A DNA stretch of 64,000 nt, taken from contig DASPRY010000053.1 of NCBI GenBank assembly GCA_035624215.1, positions 19,772 to 83,771 of the forward strand. Direction: 5' to 3'. The translations under genes and the position numbers were made by a program. The notes under the pieces are model-generated. The model was not told the DNA's origin, did not search any database, and saw only the letters and a list, made by a program, of their open reading frames with translations. The stretch's first letter is position 1, and every line of letters starts with the position of its first letter. Of this stretch, positions 27,037-35,688 are shown piece by piece. The stretch comes from JAFAGX01 sp035624215. Its GTDB lineage: Bacteria; Acidobacteriota; Terriglobia; Terriglobales; Acidobacteriaceae.

Positions 27037-28536
27037 TTGTGTATGCGAGACGTTCTGAAGAGAATTGTTGCTATGCGGCGTTCAATGGCTGTACGAGTAA
27101 CCTGCGTCTTGCTCACATTGCTGATCGCACTGCCGAGTTGGCCGGCAGTGCCTATGGTCAGCCCGCAGCTTCCTGACCCTGGTAGCCCCCGCATGAGCAA
27201 ACAGGACCAGGAACAGCTGGGATTGAAGACTGCAGCGGAAGTGTACAAGCAAATGCCAGTTCTGCCGGATTCCAGTCCGGTCGCCCGATATGTTCAGCAA
27301 CTGGGAAAAAAGCTGGTGGCGGTTATTCCCCCACAGCGCTCATGGCCGTATCAATTTCACGTCGTTCAGCAAGCTGATATCAACGCGTTTGCGCTTCCCG
27401 GCGGCCCCATTTTCATCAACATCGGCACTATCAATGCGGCGGACAATGAAGCCCAACTGGTCGGAGTTGTGTCGCATGAAATGGCTCACATCTACATGCA
27501 GCATTCGGCAAAACAGGCGCCTAAACAGGAATTTGCGAATATTCTGGGCGCGCTCGGCGGTTTGCTGGGTGGTACGGCCGGTGGTCTCGCGCAAATGGGC
27601 ATCCAGTACGGCGCGGGAACCCTGCTGATGAAATATTCGCGGGCCGACGAGGCCCAGGCCGACTCCGTCGGCACCGTCATCATGTACAAAGCAGGTTACG
27701 ATCCCAGGGGGATGGCTGACTTCTTTGCAAAGCTCGAGAAAATGGTGGGCAACGGTGGGCCGCAGTTTCTCAGCGATCATCCGAATCCGGGCAATCGCGT
27801 CGCAGCCGTCAATAAGGAGATTGCGCCTTGGCCGCCAAAGCAATATCTGCCGACGAGTGCAGCCTTTCTGCAGGCCAAGCAGCAGGCGAAGGGCATAAGA
27901 GCGTACACCGCGCAACAAATTTCAGCCGGCGCGAAAAGCGGACAATGGGCGCAGCAGAATCGAAGAGCGGGCGCAATGCCTGGGGGGATGCAAACCACGC
28001 CGCCATCCGCAACCACAACAGGTGATGGAACGCTTACAGATGTCAACTATCAGGAGGTACAACCGAGCGGTGATTTTAAGACGTTTCAAAACAGCGATTT
28101 CAGTATTAGTTATCCTGCCAATTGGCAGGCGATCGCGGGACAAAACTCCGCTACACTAGCTCCCGCCGCAGGGGTTGGGCAGAACGCGATTGCTTACGGT
28201 GTGATTGTGGATACAGCTCACAATGTGGATAACAGTTCAATCGACGATGCAACGCGAAGCTTAATTCAGAATTTGCAGGACACAAATCCCGGCCTGCGCA
28301 TTTATAACAGTCCCCGCAAAGTCGTAGTCTTCGGCGTCGAGGGCCGCTCGACTATGCTCGAGGGAACCTCGCCGATCAAACAGAATGGCCCTTCGGTTTT
28401 GGAGCACGATTGGCTGATCACGGTGCCGCGGCCTAGAGGCGGACTGCTGCATCTGGTGTTCGTCGCTCCAAAGAATCAGTTTTCCCAGTTAGAGCCTACC
28501 TACCAGAAGATGCTGGATAGCTTTCAGATAAGATAA
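27037..28536 (+). CDS. Exported M48-family zinc metalloprotease
   Basis: A protein of about 499 residues. An N-terminal signal (VTCVLLTLLIALPSWPAVPM) is followed by the M48 catalytic domain. Zinc ligands are the HExxH of VGVVSHEMAHIYMQHSAKQA and the downstream Glu in RADEAQADSVGTVIMYKAGY; LSDHPNPGNRVAAV is also typical. After about residue 290 comes a Gln-rich linker and then a C-terminal PsbP-like domain (FSISYPANWQAIAGQNSATL). It is BepA/YfgC-like in its front half and probably works on envelope proteins in the periplasm. The first codon may be the TTG at 27037, or the ATGs at 27043 or 27073. Confidence 0.88.
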   Translation: MCMRDVLKRIVAMRRSMAVRVTCVLLTLLIALPSWPAVPMVSPQLPDPGSPRMSKQDQEQLGLKTAAEVYKQMPVLPDSSPVARYVQQLGKKLVAVIPPQRSWPYQFHVVQQADINAFALPGGPIFINIGTINAADNEAQLVGVVSHEMAHIYMQHSAKQAPKQEFANILGALGGLLGGTAGGLAQMGIQYGAGTLLMKYSRADEAQADSVGTVIMYKAGYDPRGMADFFAKLEKMVGNGGPQFLSDHPNPGNRVAAVNKEIAPWPPKQYLPTSAAFLQAKQQAKGIRAYTAQQISAGAKSGQWAQQNRRAGAMPGGMQTTPPSATTTGDGTLTDVNYQEVQPSGDFKTFQNSDFSISYPANWQAIAGQNSATLAPAAGVGQNAIAYGVIVDTAHNVDNSSIDDATRSLIQNLQDTNPGLRIYNSPRKVVVFGVEGRSTMLEGTSPIKQNGPSVLEHDWLITVPRPRGGLLHLVFVAPKNQFSQLEPTYQKMLDSFQIR

Positions 28537-28567
28537 CCGCAGTCAGGTTTCCCGGGCAGGATCACGC

Positions 28568-29065
28568 TCAGGTTTTTCCGCTGCCGATCTTGTGATAATC
28601 GCTGCGGAAATAGAGCAGGGGATTGCCTTCGCGTACCACGACGTCTTCCACTTCCGCGATAAATATCGTATGGTCGCCGGCATCCTGGGCGCGATGCAGA
28701 CGGCATTCCAGATATGCCAGCGCCCCATGCAGGACGGGAGTGCCATGGCGGGTTCGATCGAAGCGAGCTCCAGCTTCTTGCTCGGCATGTCGGCGCGTGC
28801 CTGAGGCCTGAGCATAGTATTCAGAAATCGCTTGTTGATGTTCGGCCAGGATGTTAACCCCGAATCGCTTCTTGGCATGTAGCCGAGCATGGGTTCGGGC
28901 GCGGTGATCCACACACACCAGCACCAACAACGGGTCCAATGACACGGAAGTGAACGCGTTGGCGGTCATGCCGTGCACTTCACCTTCGTAGTCCACGGTA
29001 ATGATCGTCACCCCGGTGGCGAAGGTGCCCAGTGCTTTGCGAAATTCTTCCTGATTGATGCTCAT
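28568..29065 (-). CDS. Flavin reductase-like FMN-binding protein
   Basis: A 165-residue split-barrel flavoprotein. Markers are FRKALGTFATGVTIITVDYE, the HGMTANAFTSVSLDPLLVLV flavin-binding segment, GVNILAEHQQAISEYYA, and a histidine-containing C-terminus DHTIFIAEVEDVVV followed by LLYFRSDYHKIG. The family provides reduced flavin to monooxygenases or acts as an oxidoreductase. The gene is divergent from the F420 operon and shares its 159-bp upstream region, which holds a perfect palindrome. Whether it uses FMN or F420 cannot be decided from sequence. Confidence 0.9.
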   Translation of the reverse strand: MSINQEEFRKALGTFATGVTIITVDYEGEVHGMTANAFTSVSLDPLLVLVCVDHRARTHARLHAKKRFGVNILAEHQQAISEYYAQASGTRRHAEQEAGARFDRTRHGTPVLHGALAYLECRLHRAQDAGDHTIFIAEVEDVVVREGNPLLYFRSDYHKIGSGKT

Positions 29066-29183
29066 TCCCGTCTATAGCCCCGGACTGGTAGACTGCATTG
29101 GGAACAAATCAGAATAACCGCGTTCAATGTTGGGAGAAGAGTGCTCAATCCTTATACCCGTCTTCTATGACTCGCAAGCAGTG

Positions 29184-29203
29184 AATTGTAATCCATTACA
29201 ATT
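29184..29203. promoter_or_regulatory. Perfect 9+2+9 palindrome upstream of the F420 operon
   Basis: AATTGTAAT-CC-ATTACAATT is a perfect inverted repeat 21 bp before the cofG start codon, in the intergenic region shared with the flavin reductase gene. Its AT-rich half-sites and symmetry suit a dimeric repressor. The core TTGTAAT-N2-ATTACAA looks like Fur/Zur/PerR-type 7-1-7 boxes but with a two-base spacer. The regulator is unknown. The position implies autorepression or redox control of F420 synthesis, which is inferred. Confidence 0.55.
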
Positions 29204-29224
29204 AACTGAGAATCGGGCCAGAGG

Positions 29225-30409
29225 ATGGCAGCCATTGCAAAGCGAGTCATAGCAGCGGAGACGCAACTTCTCGAGCTCACCCCTCCGCTTGAGCGGGAGC
29301 AGGCCTACCGATTGATCTGTTGCTCCGACGGCGAACTTCCAGCTCTGCTAGCAGCCGCCGTCGAAGCCAGGAATCGCTTCAAGCCCGGCGTCATCACCTA
29401 TTCGCGCAAAGTTTTCATTCCGCTAACCAATCTGTGTCGTGATTACTGTGGCTATTGCACGTTTCGCCGAGATCCCGGCGAGCCGGGCGCGCACACGATG
29501 ACGCCGGAGGAAGTGCTCCAAGTGGCAAGGGCGGGGGAAGAATTGGGTTGCACGGAAGCCCTTTTCAGTCTGGGCGACAAACCGGAGCTCGCATTTCCCG
29601 AAATGCGCGCCATCCTACGACGCCTGGGCTTCACATCGACCCTGCACTACTTGGAAGCCATGTGTGAACTCGTGCTGCGCGAGACTTCACTGCTGCCGCA
29701 CCCGAATCCTGGTCTGCTGAGTGCCGAGTGGATCGCGCGTTTGGCGAAAGTTTCCCCCAGTATGGGCCTGATGCTCGAAACAACAAACCACCATCTGCTT
29801 GCCTCGGGAGCCGCGCACGACAATGCTCCAGACAAAATTCCTGCTAAACGACTGCGTACGATCGAAGAGGCAGGCAAGCAGCAAGTTCCCTTTACCACCG
29901 GCCTGCTGATTGGAATTGGCGAAACCCCGCAGGACCGGGTCGACACGCTGCTAGCCATTCGCGAATTGCACCGGCGGTATGGGCACATCCAGGAAGTGAT
30001 TATTCAGAACTTCCGTGTAAAACCCGATATCCCGATGAGAAACTCGCCTGAGCCCACCAAAGGTGAAATGCTGCGCGCCATCGCGGTGGCACGACTGTTG
30101 ATGCCGGACGTTAACATCCAGGCACCTCCCAACCTATCTTCGCCGTACTATGAAGAGTTGCTGGATGCTGGACTCAACGATTGGGGAGGAATTTCGCCGC
30201 TCACCCCGGACTACATCAATCCGGAAAAACCGTGGCCGCATTTGGAGCAGCTGAAATTGAGAACTGAATCGAAAGGATACGGTCTGTACCAGCGCCTGCC
30301 GGTTTACCCTGAGTTCCTGCCCGGGCTTATCCATCGCTCAGGTGGTTTGCTCCACGACCGAGTTACAGCCGCAGCCGATGGCCACGGATACGCGCGGAGG
30401 GCGGCATGA
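29225..30409 (+). CDS. cofG: CofG, FO synthase subunit 1 (radical SAM)
   Basis: A 394-residue radical SAM enzyme which, with CofH, makes 7,8-didemethyl-8-hydroxy-5-deazariboflavin (FO), the chromophore of coenzyme F420. The [4Fe-4S] motif is C71-RDY-C75-GY-C78 within FIPLTNLCRDYCGYCTF. Further marks are EALFSLGDKPELAFPEMRAI, TGLLIGIGETPQDRVDTLLA and a C-terminal APPNLSSPYYEELLDAGLND. CofG and CofH are separate genes here, as in archaea and cyanobacteria; actinobacteria fuse them as FbiC. The TGA overlaps the cofD ATG by 4 bp, implying coupling. It leads the operon behind the palindrome. Confidence 0.96.
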   Translation: MAAIAKRVIAAETQLLELTPPLEREQAYRLICCSDGELPALLAAAVEARNRFKPGVITYSRKVFIPLTNLCRDYCGYCTFRRDPGEPGAHTMTPEEVLQVARAGEELGCTEALFSLGDKPELAFPEMRAILRRLGFTSTLHYLEAMCELVLRETSLLPHPNPGLLSAEWIARLAKVSPSMGLMLETTNHHLLASGAAHDNAPDKIPAKRLRTIEEAGKQQVPFTTGLLIGIGETPQDRVDTLLAIRELHRRYGHIQEVIIQNFRVKPDIPMRNSPEPTKGEMLRAIAVARLLMPDVNIQAPPNLSSPYYEELLDAGLNDWGGISPLTPDYINPEKPWPHLEQLKLRTESKGYGLYQRLPVYPEFLPGLIHRSGGLLHDRVTAAADGHGYARRAA

Positions 30410-31365
30410 TCGTGGTACTCACCGGGGGCACCGGAGGGGCAAAGTTCGTTGAGGGCCTGCGTCAGGTCGCGCCGGTGAAGAACATGACTTTTATCGTCAA
30501 TACCGGCGACGATCTGGAGTGGTGGGCCTTGCATGTTTCTCCGGACCTGGATTCCATTACTTATGCGCTGGCCGGCCTGCTCAGTCGTGAGCGCGGTTGG
30601 GGGGTGAAGGGCGACACGTTTTATTGCCTGCAAGCGATGGGAGAACTCGCTGAGCCCATCTGGTTTCATGTCGGCGATCGCGATCTCGCAATTCATCTGG
30701 TACGGTCAAAGTTGTTGGGCCAAGGCAAAACTTTGACTGAGGTTACGACGCAGATTTGCGGGAAGCTGGGAGTGCAGGCCCGCATACTGCCGATGAGCGA
30801 TTCACGGGTGGAGACCAGGGTAATAACTCCCAGCGGAGAACTGAGCTTTCAGGAATATTTCGTGCAACGCTGGTATCAGGATCCGGTGACTTCGGTCCGG
30901 TTTGCCGGCGCCTCCGAAGCAGTGCCCTCGCCGGGAGTTGTAGAAGCAATTCGATCGGCCGATGCCGTTATCATCGCTCCGAGCAATCCCGTGACGAGCA
31001 TAGGGCCGATTCTCGCTGTGCCCGGCATCCGGGCAGCGTTGCGCGAAACCGGGGCAACTGTGGTTGCGGTGAGTCCCATCATTGGCGCGGCAGCTGTTTC
31101 AGGTCCGGCGGGCGTGCTTATGGCTGCGCAGGGTCTGCCGGTTTCGATTGCCGGGATTGTGGAGGCGTATGGAGATTTCCTCGACATTCTGATTGCCGAT
31201 CTTCGTGACCAACCCCTGGCGGCACAACTCGAAAGCTCCGGGCGCCGAGTGCACTGCACAAATATCCTGATGAAAACGGCTGAAGACAGGGCCAAGCTGG
31301 CGCGCACTGTGCTGGCGCTGCTCACGGCTGAGAAGTCAGTGCGAACCACCTCGGAACGAGCATGA
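30406..31365 (+). CDS. cofD: CofD, 2-phospho-L-lactate (or PEP) transferase
   Basis: A 319-residue transferase that joins the activated phospho-lactate-type side chain to FO, giving F420-0 or its dehydro form. The GTGG-type nucleotide-binding N-terminus is VVLTGGTGGAKFVEGLRQVA, followed by FIVNTGDDLEWWALHVSPDL, the SITYALAGLLSRERGWGVKG segment, DRDLAIHLVRS and a C-terminal APSNPVTSIGPILAVPGIRA. These match CofD/FbiA closely. It overlaps both neighbours by ATGA, so cofG, cofD and cofC form one translationally coupled block. The side-chain donor (phospholactate, PEP or phosphoglycerate) cannot be read from CofD alone. Confidence 0.96.
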   Translation: MIVVLTGGTGGAKFVEGLRQVAPVKNMTFIVNTGDDLEWWALHVSPDLDSITYALAGLLSRERGWGVKGDTFYCLQAMGELAEPIWFHVGDRDLAIHLVRSKLLGQGKTLTEVTTQICGKLGVQARILPMSDSRVETRVITPSGELSFQEYFVQRWYQDPVTSVRFAGASEAVPSPGVVEAIRSADAVIIAPSNPVTSIGPILAVPGIRAALRETGATVVAVSPIIGAAAVSGPAGVLMAAQGLPVSIAGIVEAYGDFLDILIADLRDQPLAAQLESSGRRVHCTNILMKTAEDRAKLARTVLALLTAEKSVRTTSERA

Positions 31366-32015
31366 TCCTCATTCCGGTTAAGAATCTCGCGACCGCAAAG
31401 CAAAGGCTGGCATCTGTTCTAAGCCAGCCAGTTCGCACCGAGTTGGCACAGGCGATGTTGCTGGACGTGCTCGAGGCGGTAGCGGAATGGGCAAATCGCC
31501 CGCCAGTAAGCCTTGTGACGAGCGACCCTTTCGCCGTCGAGACTGCACGGCAGTTCGATTTTGAGATCATCGCGGACGATAACAATCGCAGCGAGACAGA
31601 CGCGATTGAGACAGCCACAACATTCTGCGAATCTCGAGGGGTCAATCACACGCTGGTGATCCCCGCAGATATACCGCTCATCGAGGCTGGGGAGCTGGAA
31701 ACGATCGCAATCGACGCCCCGGAACGGGGATCGCTTTTGGTTCCGGCAGGTGACGGACGCGGTACCAACGCAGCTTTCCGTCGTCCAGCAGGATTATTTC
31801 CCTTACGTTTTGGCAATGACAGCTTCAAGCCACATCTGGCCGCCGCCCACGCCACCGGATTGCCTTGCGCGGTGCTTTCCCTGCCGGGCATCGCGCTCGA
31901 TATTGATAATCCTGGGGATTTGCGGCAGCTGGCCGAAGCACGCGGCGAGACTCGCTCCCAGCGTCTGGCCCGGCAATGGGATTTGAGCGGCCTTTCGCTG
32001 GCAGCAAACCAGTAG
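31362..32015 (+). CDS. cofC: CofC, phospholactate/PEP guanylyltransferase
   Basis: A 217-residue MobA-like nucleotidyltransferase that activates 2-phospholactate, PEP or 3-phosphoglycerate with GTP for CofD. Family marks are the N-terminal ILIPVKNLATAKQRLASVLS, PADIPLIEAGELETIAIDAP, PAGDGRGTNAAFRRPAGLFP and LRFGNDSFKPHLAAAHATGL, then IALDIDNPGDLRQLAEA. Order and length match CofC/FbiD. The ATG overlaps the cofD stop by 4 bp. After its stop there is a 116-bp gap before cofE. Confidence 0.94.
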   Translation: MILIPVKNLATAKQRLASVLSQPVRTELAQAMLLDVLEAVAEWANRPPVSLVTSDPFAVETARQFDFEIIADDNNRSETDAIETATTFCESRGVNHTLVIPADIPLIEAGELETIAIDAPERGSLLVPAGDGRGTNAAFRRPAGLFPLRFGNDSFKPHLAAAHATGLPCAVLSLPGIALDIDNPGDLRQLAEARGETRSQRLARQWDLSGLSLAANQ

Positions 32016-32131
32016 TTGCTGAGAATCTTTGGGCGAAGGTGCGGGAGCGTACCGCGGTAGTACGAAGTTCTGTTTGGTGAACAAACGCTTTCTCATTGTT
32101 CCCCGTAGACTACACTGCACACACGGCTCTC

Positions 32132-32893
32132 ATGGCACAGTGTCCAGAGTTGCAGATCATACCGGTACCTTTAGTTGATGAGATTCGTCCCGGAGATACG
32201 CTGCTCGTAAAATTGCTGAAGGCCCTTGTGCATCCCAAAGGCAGGCTCAAAGCGGGGGACATTCTGGTCGTGAAACACAAGATCGTCTCCAAAGCTGAGG
32301 GACGCCTTGTGGAACTGAGCACGATCAAGCCATCAAGCCGCATACGGGCATGGGCGCGACGATACAAGCTGGACCCGCGCGTGACAGAGCTGGCGCTGAG
32401 GCAAAGCAAGAGCATCCTGCGGCGCAAGCGAGGCGTGCTGATCACCGAAACGCAACACGGATTCATATGCGCGAACAGCGGCGTGGACGTTTCGAACGTC
32501 GATGGCGGCAGCCGGGCATTACTGCTTCCCGAGAATCCTGACCGGTCTGCTGCGCAGCTTCATCAAGGATTGAAAAAACATTTGCGGCTTTCGATTCCGG
32601 TGATCATCACTGATAGTTTCGGGCGCCCCTGGCGCGAGGGGCTGACTGAAGTTGCGGTCGGTGTGGCCGGTATGCGCGCGCTGCACGATTACCGTGGTCG
32701 GCGCGATTCATTTGGCTATCCGCTGCGAGTAAGCGTCGAGGCAGTAGCCGATGAACTGGCTTGCGCTGCGGGCCTGGTATGCGGCAAGCTAGCTCGCATA
32801 CCGATGTGCATCGTTCGTGGCTTCCGATACCGCCCGGGGCGCGGAAGCGCACGCAGCCTGATTCGCCCGGCAGCCAACGACTTGTTTCGTTGA
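32132..32893 (+). CDS. cofE: CofE, F420-0:L-glutamate ligase
   Basis: A 253-residue ligase from ATG 32132 (MAQCPELQIIPVPLVDEIRP); a TTG 12 codons upstream lacks similarity. It adds one or more glutamates to F420-0 with GTP. Visible family features are GDILVVKHKIVSKAEGRLVE, HGFICANSGVDVSNVDGGSR, LLLPENPDRSAAQLHQGLKK, the VIITDSFGRPWREGLTEVAV metal/nucleotide segment and the SVEAVADELACAAGLVCGKL tail. The nitroreductase-like C-terminal domain fused to CofE in mycobacterial FbiB is absent, so any dehydro-F420 reductase must be encoded elsewhere. cofH starts 12 bp after its stop. Confidence 0.95.
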   Translation: MAQCPELQIIPVPLVDEIRPGDTLLVKLLKALVHPKGRLKAGDILVVKHKIVSKAEGRLVELSTIKPSSRIRAWARRYKLDPRVTELALRQSKSILRRKRGVLITETQHGFICANSGVDVSNVDGGSRALLLPENPDRSAAQLHQGLKKHLRLSIPVIITDSFGRPWREGLTEVAVGVAGMRALHDYRGRRDSFGYPLRVSVEAVADELACAAGLVCGKLARIPMCIVRGFRYRPGRGSARSLIRPAANDLFR

Positions 32894-32904
32894 GGAGGAA
32901 GACT

Positions 32905-34137
32905 GTGGCTCGTCTGCTAACGCAATCCAACTTGGAAAATTTTGCTTCCTGGGAGTGGCCAAACATCGCTCCGCGCATGAGTTCCCCAGTTTGCGAAGCG
33001 CTTGAACGCGTAATGGAGAGTCTGGACGGACACAGCCTCACGCGGGAGCAATGCCTCACGCTTGCTATGGCAGAAGGCGATGACCTGCTCGGGCTTCTGG
33101 TGGCCGCCGATTTCGTGCGCCGCGAGCTGGTCGGGAATCTGGTGACCTACGTCGTCAATCGCAATATCAATTTCACAAATATCTGCTTTGTAGGCTGCAA
33201 GTTTTGCGCTTTCAGCCGCGGGCCGCGGGAGTCCGATACATATTTTCTAAGCCTTGAACAGGTTGCACAAAAAGCCGTCGAAGCCTGGGAGATGGGAGCC
33301 ACCGAAGTGTGTATCCAGGGCGGCTTGCCGCGGGATCTGTCCCCGTTTTACTACCGGGACATTCTGTGTGCGGTGAAGCGAGCTGTGCCGGGCATGCACA
33401 TCCATGCGTTCTCGCCGATGGAGATCGTTTACGGTGTCGAGCTCACTGGCATGAAGCTGTACGACTATCTCAGCATGTTGCGTGATAACGGTCTGGGGAC
33501 TTTGCCGGGAACTGCAGCCGAGATTCTCGATGACGATGTTCGCTTTGTGCTCTCGCGCAACAAGTTAACAACTCGGCAGTGGGAGGAAGTCATTCGCACT
33601 GCCCATTCCTGTGGCATTCGTAGTACTTCCACGCTGATGTACGGACACGTGGAAACGCCTGAGCACTGGGTGAATCAATTATTGCTATTGCGATGCATTC
33701 AGGAAGAAACCGGCGGCTTCACGGAGTTCGTGCCACTCGGCTTCGTGCATCAGAACACGCTGCTATTTCACCAGGGACTCTCGCGCTCGGGGCCGACTTT
33801 GGCCGAACATTTGAAGATTCATGCTTTGGCGCGAATTATGCTGGCCGGAACCATTAACAACATTCAAGTTTCCTGGGTAAAACTGAATCGCCGATTGTCG
33901 CAATTGTGCCTTCAGGCCGGCGCCAATGATTACGGTGGAACGCTGATGGAGGAAAATATTTCCCGGGAAGCGGGCGCGACCGCGGGGCAATATACGAGTC
34001 CGGAAGAGTTTCAGTCGCTCATTTTGGAAATCGGGCGCATACCGGCTGAGCGTAATACGACGTACAAACGAATCAACATAAGAATGCGGACCGATGAACT
34101 GATCGCAGAACAGGCGATGGAAGCGGAGTTCGCATAG
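32905..34137 (+). CDS. cofH: CofH, FO synthase subunit 2 (radical SAM)
   Basis: 410 residues from GTG 32905, which has an ideal GAGGAGGAA site 4 nt upstream; the longer upstream reading runs through cofE. CofH couples tyrosine to the diaminouracil precursor before CofG closes the FO ring. The radical SAM motif is C94-FVG-C98-KF-C101 in NICFVGCKFCAF. ATEVCIQGGLPRDLSPFYYR, HIHAFSPMEIVYGVELTG, PGTAAEILDDDVRF and the C-terminal GANDYGGTLMEENISREAGA are all typical. Together with cofG it completes FO synthesis in one operon. Confidence 0.97.
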   Translation: MARLLTQSNLENFASWEWPNIAPRMSSPVCEALERVMESLDGHSLTREQCLTLAMAEGDDLLGLLVAADFVRRELVGNLVTYVVNRNINFTNICFVGCKFCAFSRGPRESDTYFLSLEQVAQKAVEAWEMGATEVCIQGGLPRDLSPFYYRDILCAVKRAVPGMHIHAFSPMEIVYGVELTGMKLYDYLSMLRDNGLGTLPGTAAEILDDDVRFVLSRNKLTTRQWEEVIRTAHSCGIRSTSTLMYGHVETPEHWVNQLLLLRCIQEETGGFTEFVPLGFVHQNTLLFHQGLSRSGPTLAEHLKIHALARIMLAGTINNIQVSWVKLNRRLSQLCLQAGANDYGGTLMEENISREAGATAGQYTSPEEFQSLILEIGRIPAERNTTYKRINIRMRTDELIAEQAMEAEFA

Positions 34138-34139
34138 CG

Positions 34140-34829
34140 ATGACCCGGCCAATCGCCGTTCTGGGTGGCACCGGAGCGGAAGGTTTCGGCTTGGCGCTTC
34201 GCTGGGCGCAGGCCGGAGAAACCGTGATTATCGGTTCACGCGATGCGCAGCGTGCCCAGGCTGCCGCGGATAAAGTCCGCCAGATAGTCGGCCCGCAGGC
34301 GAAAATATCCGGAGAAGAGAACATCACGGCTTGTGGCCTGTCTGATCTCGTGGTGCTCACGGTTCCCTTTCAAGGCCACGCGAAGCTGCTCAAACAACTA
34401 AAGCCTGCGCTCCGGGCGGGAACTATTTTAGTCGACACGACGGTTGCGCTAGCCACCAGCGTTGGCGGCCGTGCCACTCGCACTTTGGGGGTATGGCAAG
34501 GTTCGGCGGCCCAGGAAGCGGCTGAACTTGTCCCTGCGGGAGTTTCAGTGGTGGCAGCTTTCCAGAACGTAGGCGCCGAAATGCTCAATTCAGATGGACC
34601 GATAGACTGCGACGCGATCGTGTGCAGCGACGATGTCGAGGCCAGCAAAGTAGTCCGCCATCTCGCCACCAGGATCCGGGGAGTTCGCGCTTTGGATGGT
34701 GGCAAGCTGGAGAATGCGCGGATTCTGGAGCAGATCACCGCACTTCTGATTGGGTTCAACGTTCGTTACAAAGGACACTGCGGAATCCGCATCTCGGGAT
34801 TGCCAGCGGGAGCATACGACTCGCCCTAA
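34140..34829 (+). CDS. npdG: NpdG/Fno, NADPH-dependent F420 reductase
   Basis: A 229-residue Rossmann protein that exchanges hydride between NADPH and F420. The N-terminal nucleotide loop is AVLGGTGAEGFGLALRWAQA with the SRDAQRAQAAA second strand (SR recognises the NADP phosphate). The middle part is VLTVPFQGHAKLLKQLKPAL, then LVDTTVAL, VSVVAAFQNVGAEML and the C-terminal DGGKLENARILEQITALLIG. Length and motifs match archaeal Fno and bacterial NpdG. It begins 2 bp after cofH and closes the F420 block, so the operon encodes both the cofactor and its reduction route. Confidence 0.93.
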   Translation: MTRPIAVLGGTGAEGFGLALRWAQAGETVIIGSRDAQRAQAAADKVRQIVGPQAKISGEENITACGLSDLVVLTVPFQGHAKLLKQLKPALRAGTILVDTTVALATSVGGRATRTLGVWQGSAAQEAAELVPAGVSVVAAFQNVGAEMLNSDGPIDCDAIVCSDDVEASKVVRHLATRIRGVRALDGGKLENARILEQITALLIGFNVRYKGHCGIRISGLPAGAYDSP

Positions 34830-34911
34830 GGAGCTCCAAAGTAGCTGTTGCTTGCGCAAACTTTGAGAGATCGCTGTTTGCGAAAGATGCTTCACGATCG
34901 TCGTGATTTCC

Positions 34912-35688
34912 ATGGATTCCTCTCCTGATAAGCGCGCTGCCATCGAATTCCACCATGTTTCCTATCGTCCGAATGGCGGGACAGACCTTGTCCGGGATTT
35001 GAGCATTGAGATCCGCCGTGGTGAAACTCTGGTGTTGCTGGGCCGTAGTGGCTCGGGCAAGACTACGACCCTCAAGCTCATCAACCGACTGCTGACCCCG
35101 AGCTATGGTGAGATTCGGGTTGATGGCCGGCCTATTAGTGAATGGGATGTCATCCGCCTCCGCCGAATGATTGGTTACGTGATTCAGGAGGTCGGGCTCT
35201 TCCCGCACTTCACGATCGAGCGAAACATCGCCCTGGTTCCAAAAATTGAGAATTGGCCGGCTGAACGAATCCGCAAGCGTGTGGCTGAATTAATGAACCT
35301 GGTGGGTCTCGATCCGCAAATTGCTTCGCGCTATCCTCACCAGCTTTCAGGTGGACAGCGGCAGCGGGTCGGAGTGGCCCGGGCGTTGGCGGCTGATCCC
35401 CCAATTCTGTTGATGGACGAGCCATTTGGAGCGCTTGATGCTCTTACCCGCGCGGAACTGCAGCGGGAATTTCTAAACTTGCAAATGAGACTTCGAAAAA
35501 CCGTGGTATTTGTCACTCATGATCTACATGAAGCCTTGCTGCTGGGAACCAGGATCGCGTTGATGGAAGCAGGCGAGTTGATCACCTTACAGACGCGAGA
35601 TGAATTCCTGGCTTCGCGGGAGCCGTTGGTACTCGCCTATAAAGACGCCTTTGACACTAATCTTAACAACACAAGAGAGCGCGCATGA
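34912..35688 (+). CDS. Osmoprotectant ABC transporter, ATPase (OpuCA/ProV-like)
   Basis: 258 residues from ATG 34912; a GTG three codons upstream is possible. Walker A GRSGSGKTT is at about residues 44-52, the signature is LSGGQRQRVGVARALAADPP and Walker B is ILLMDEPFGALD, followed by THDLHEALLLGTRIALMEAG. There is no C-terminal CBS pair (OpuCA in Bacillus has one), so it resembles the short ProV/YehX-like ATPases for glycine betaine, choline or related compounds. It overlaps the permease gene by 4 bp. An 82-bp gap separates it from npdG, so read-through from the F420 operon is possible but not shown. Confidence 0.92.
   Translation: MDSSPDKRAAIEFHHVSYRPNGGTDLVRDLSIEIRRGETLVLLGRSGSGKTTTLKLINRLLTPSYGEIRVDGRPISEWDVIRLRRMIGYVIQEVGLFPHFTIERNIALVPKIENWPAERIRKRVAELMNLVGLDPQIASRYPHQLSGGQRQRVGVARALAADPPILLMDEPFGALDALTRAELQREFLNLQMRLRKTVVFVTHDLHEALLLGTRIALMEAGELITLQTRDEFLASREPLVLAYKDAFDTNLNNTRERA

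Noticed and set aside
28524..28706. Short ORFs over the end of the M48 gene and the flavin reductase gene
   Set aside because: Shadow frames with unbalanced composition, fully covered by stronger genes.
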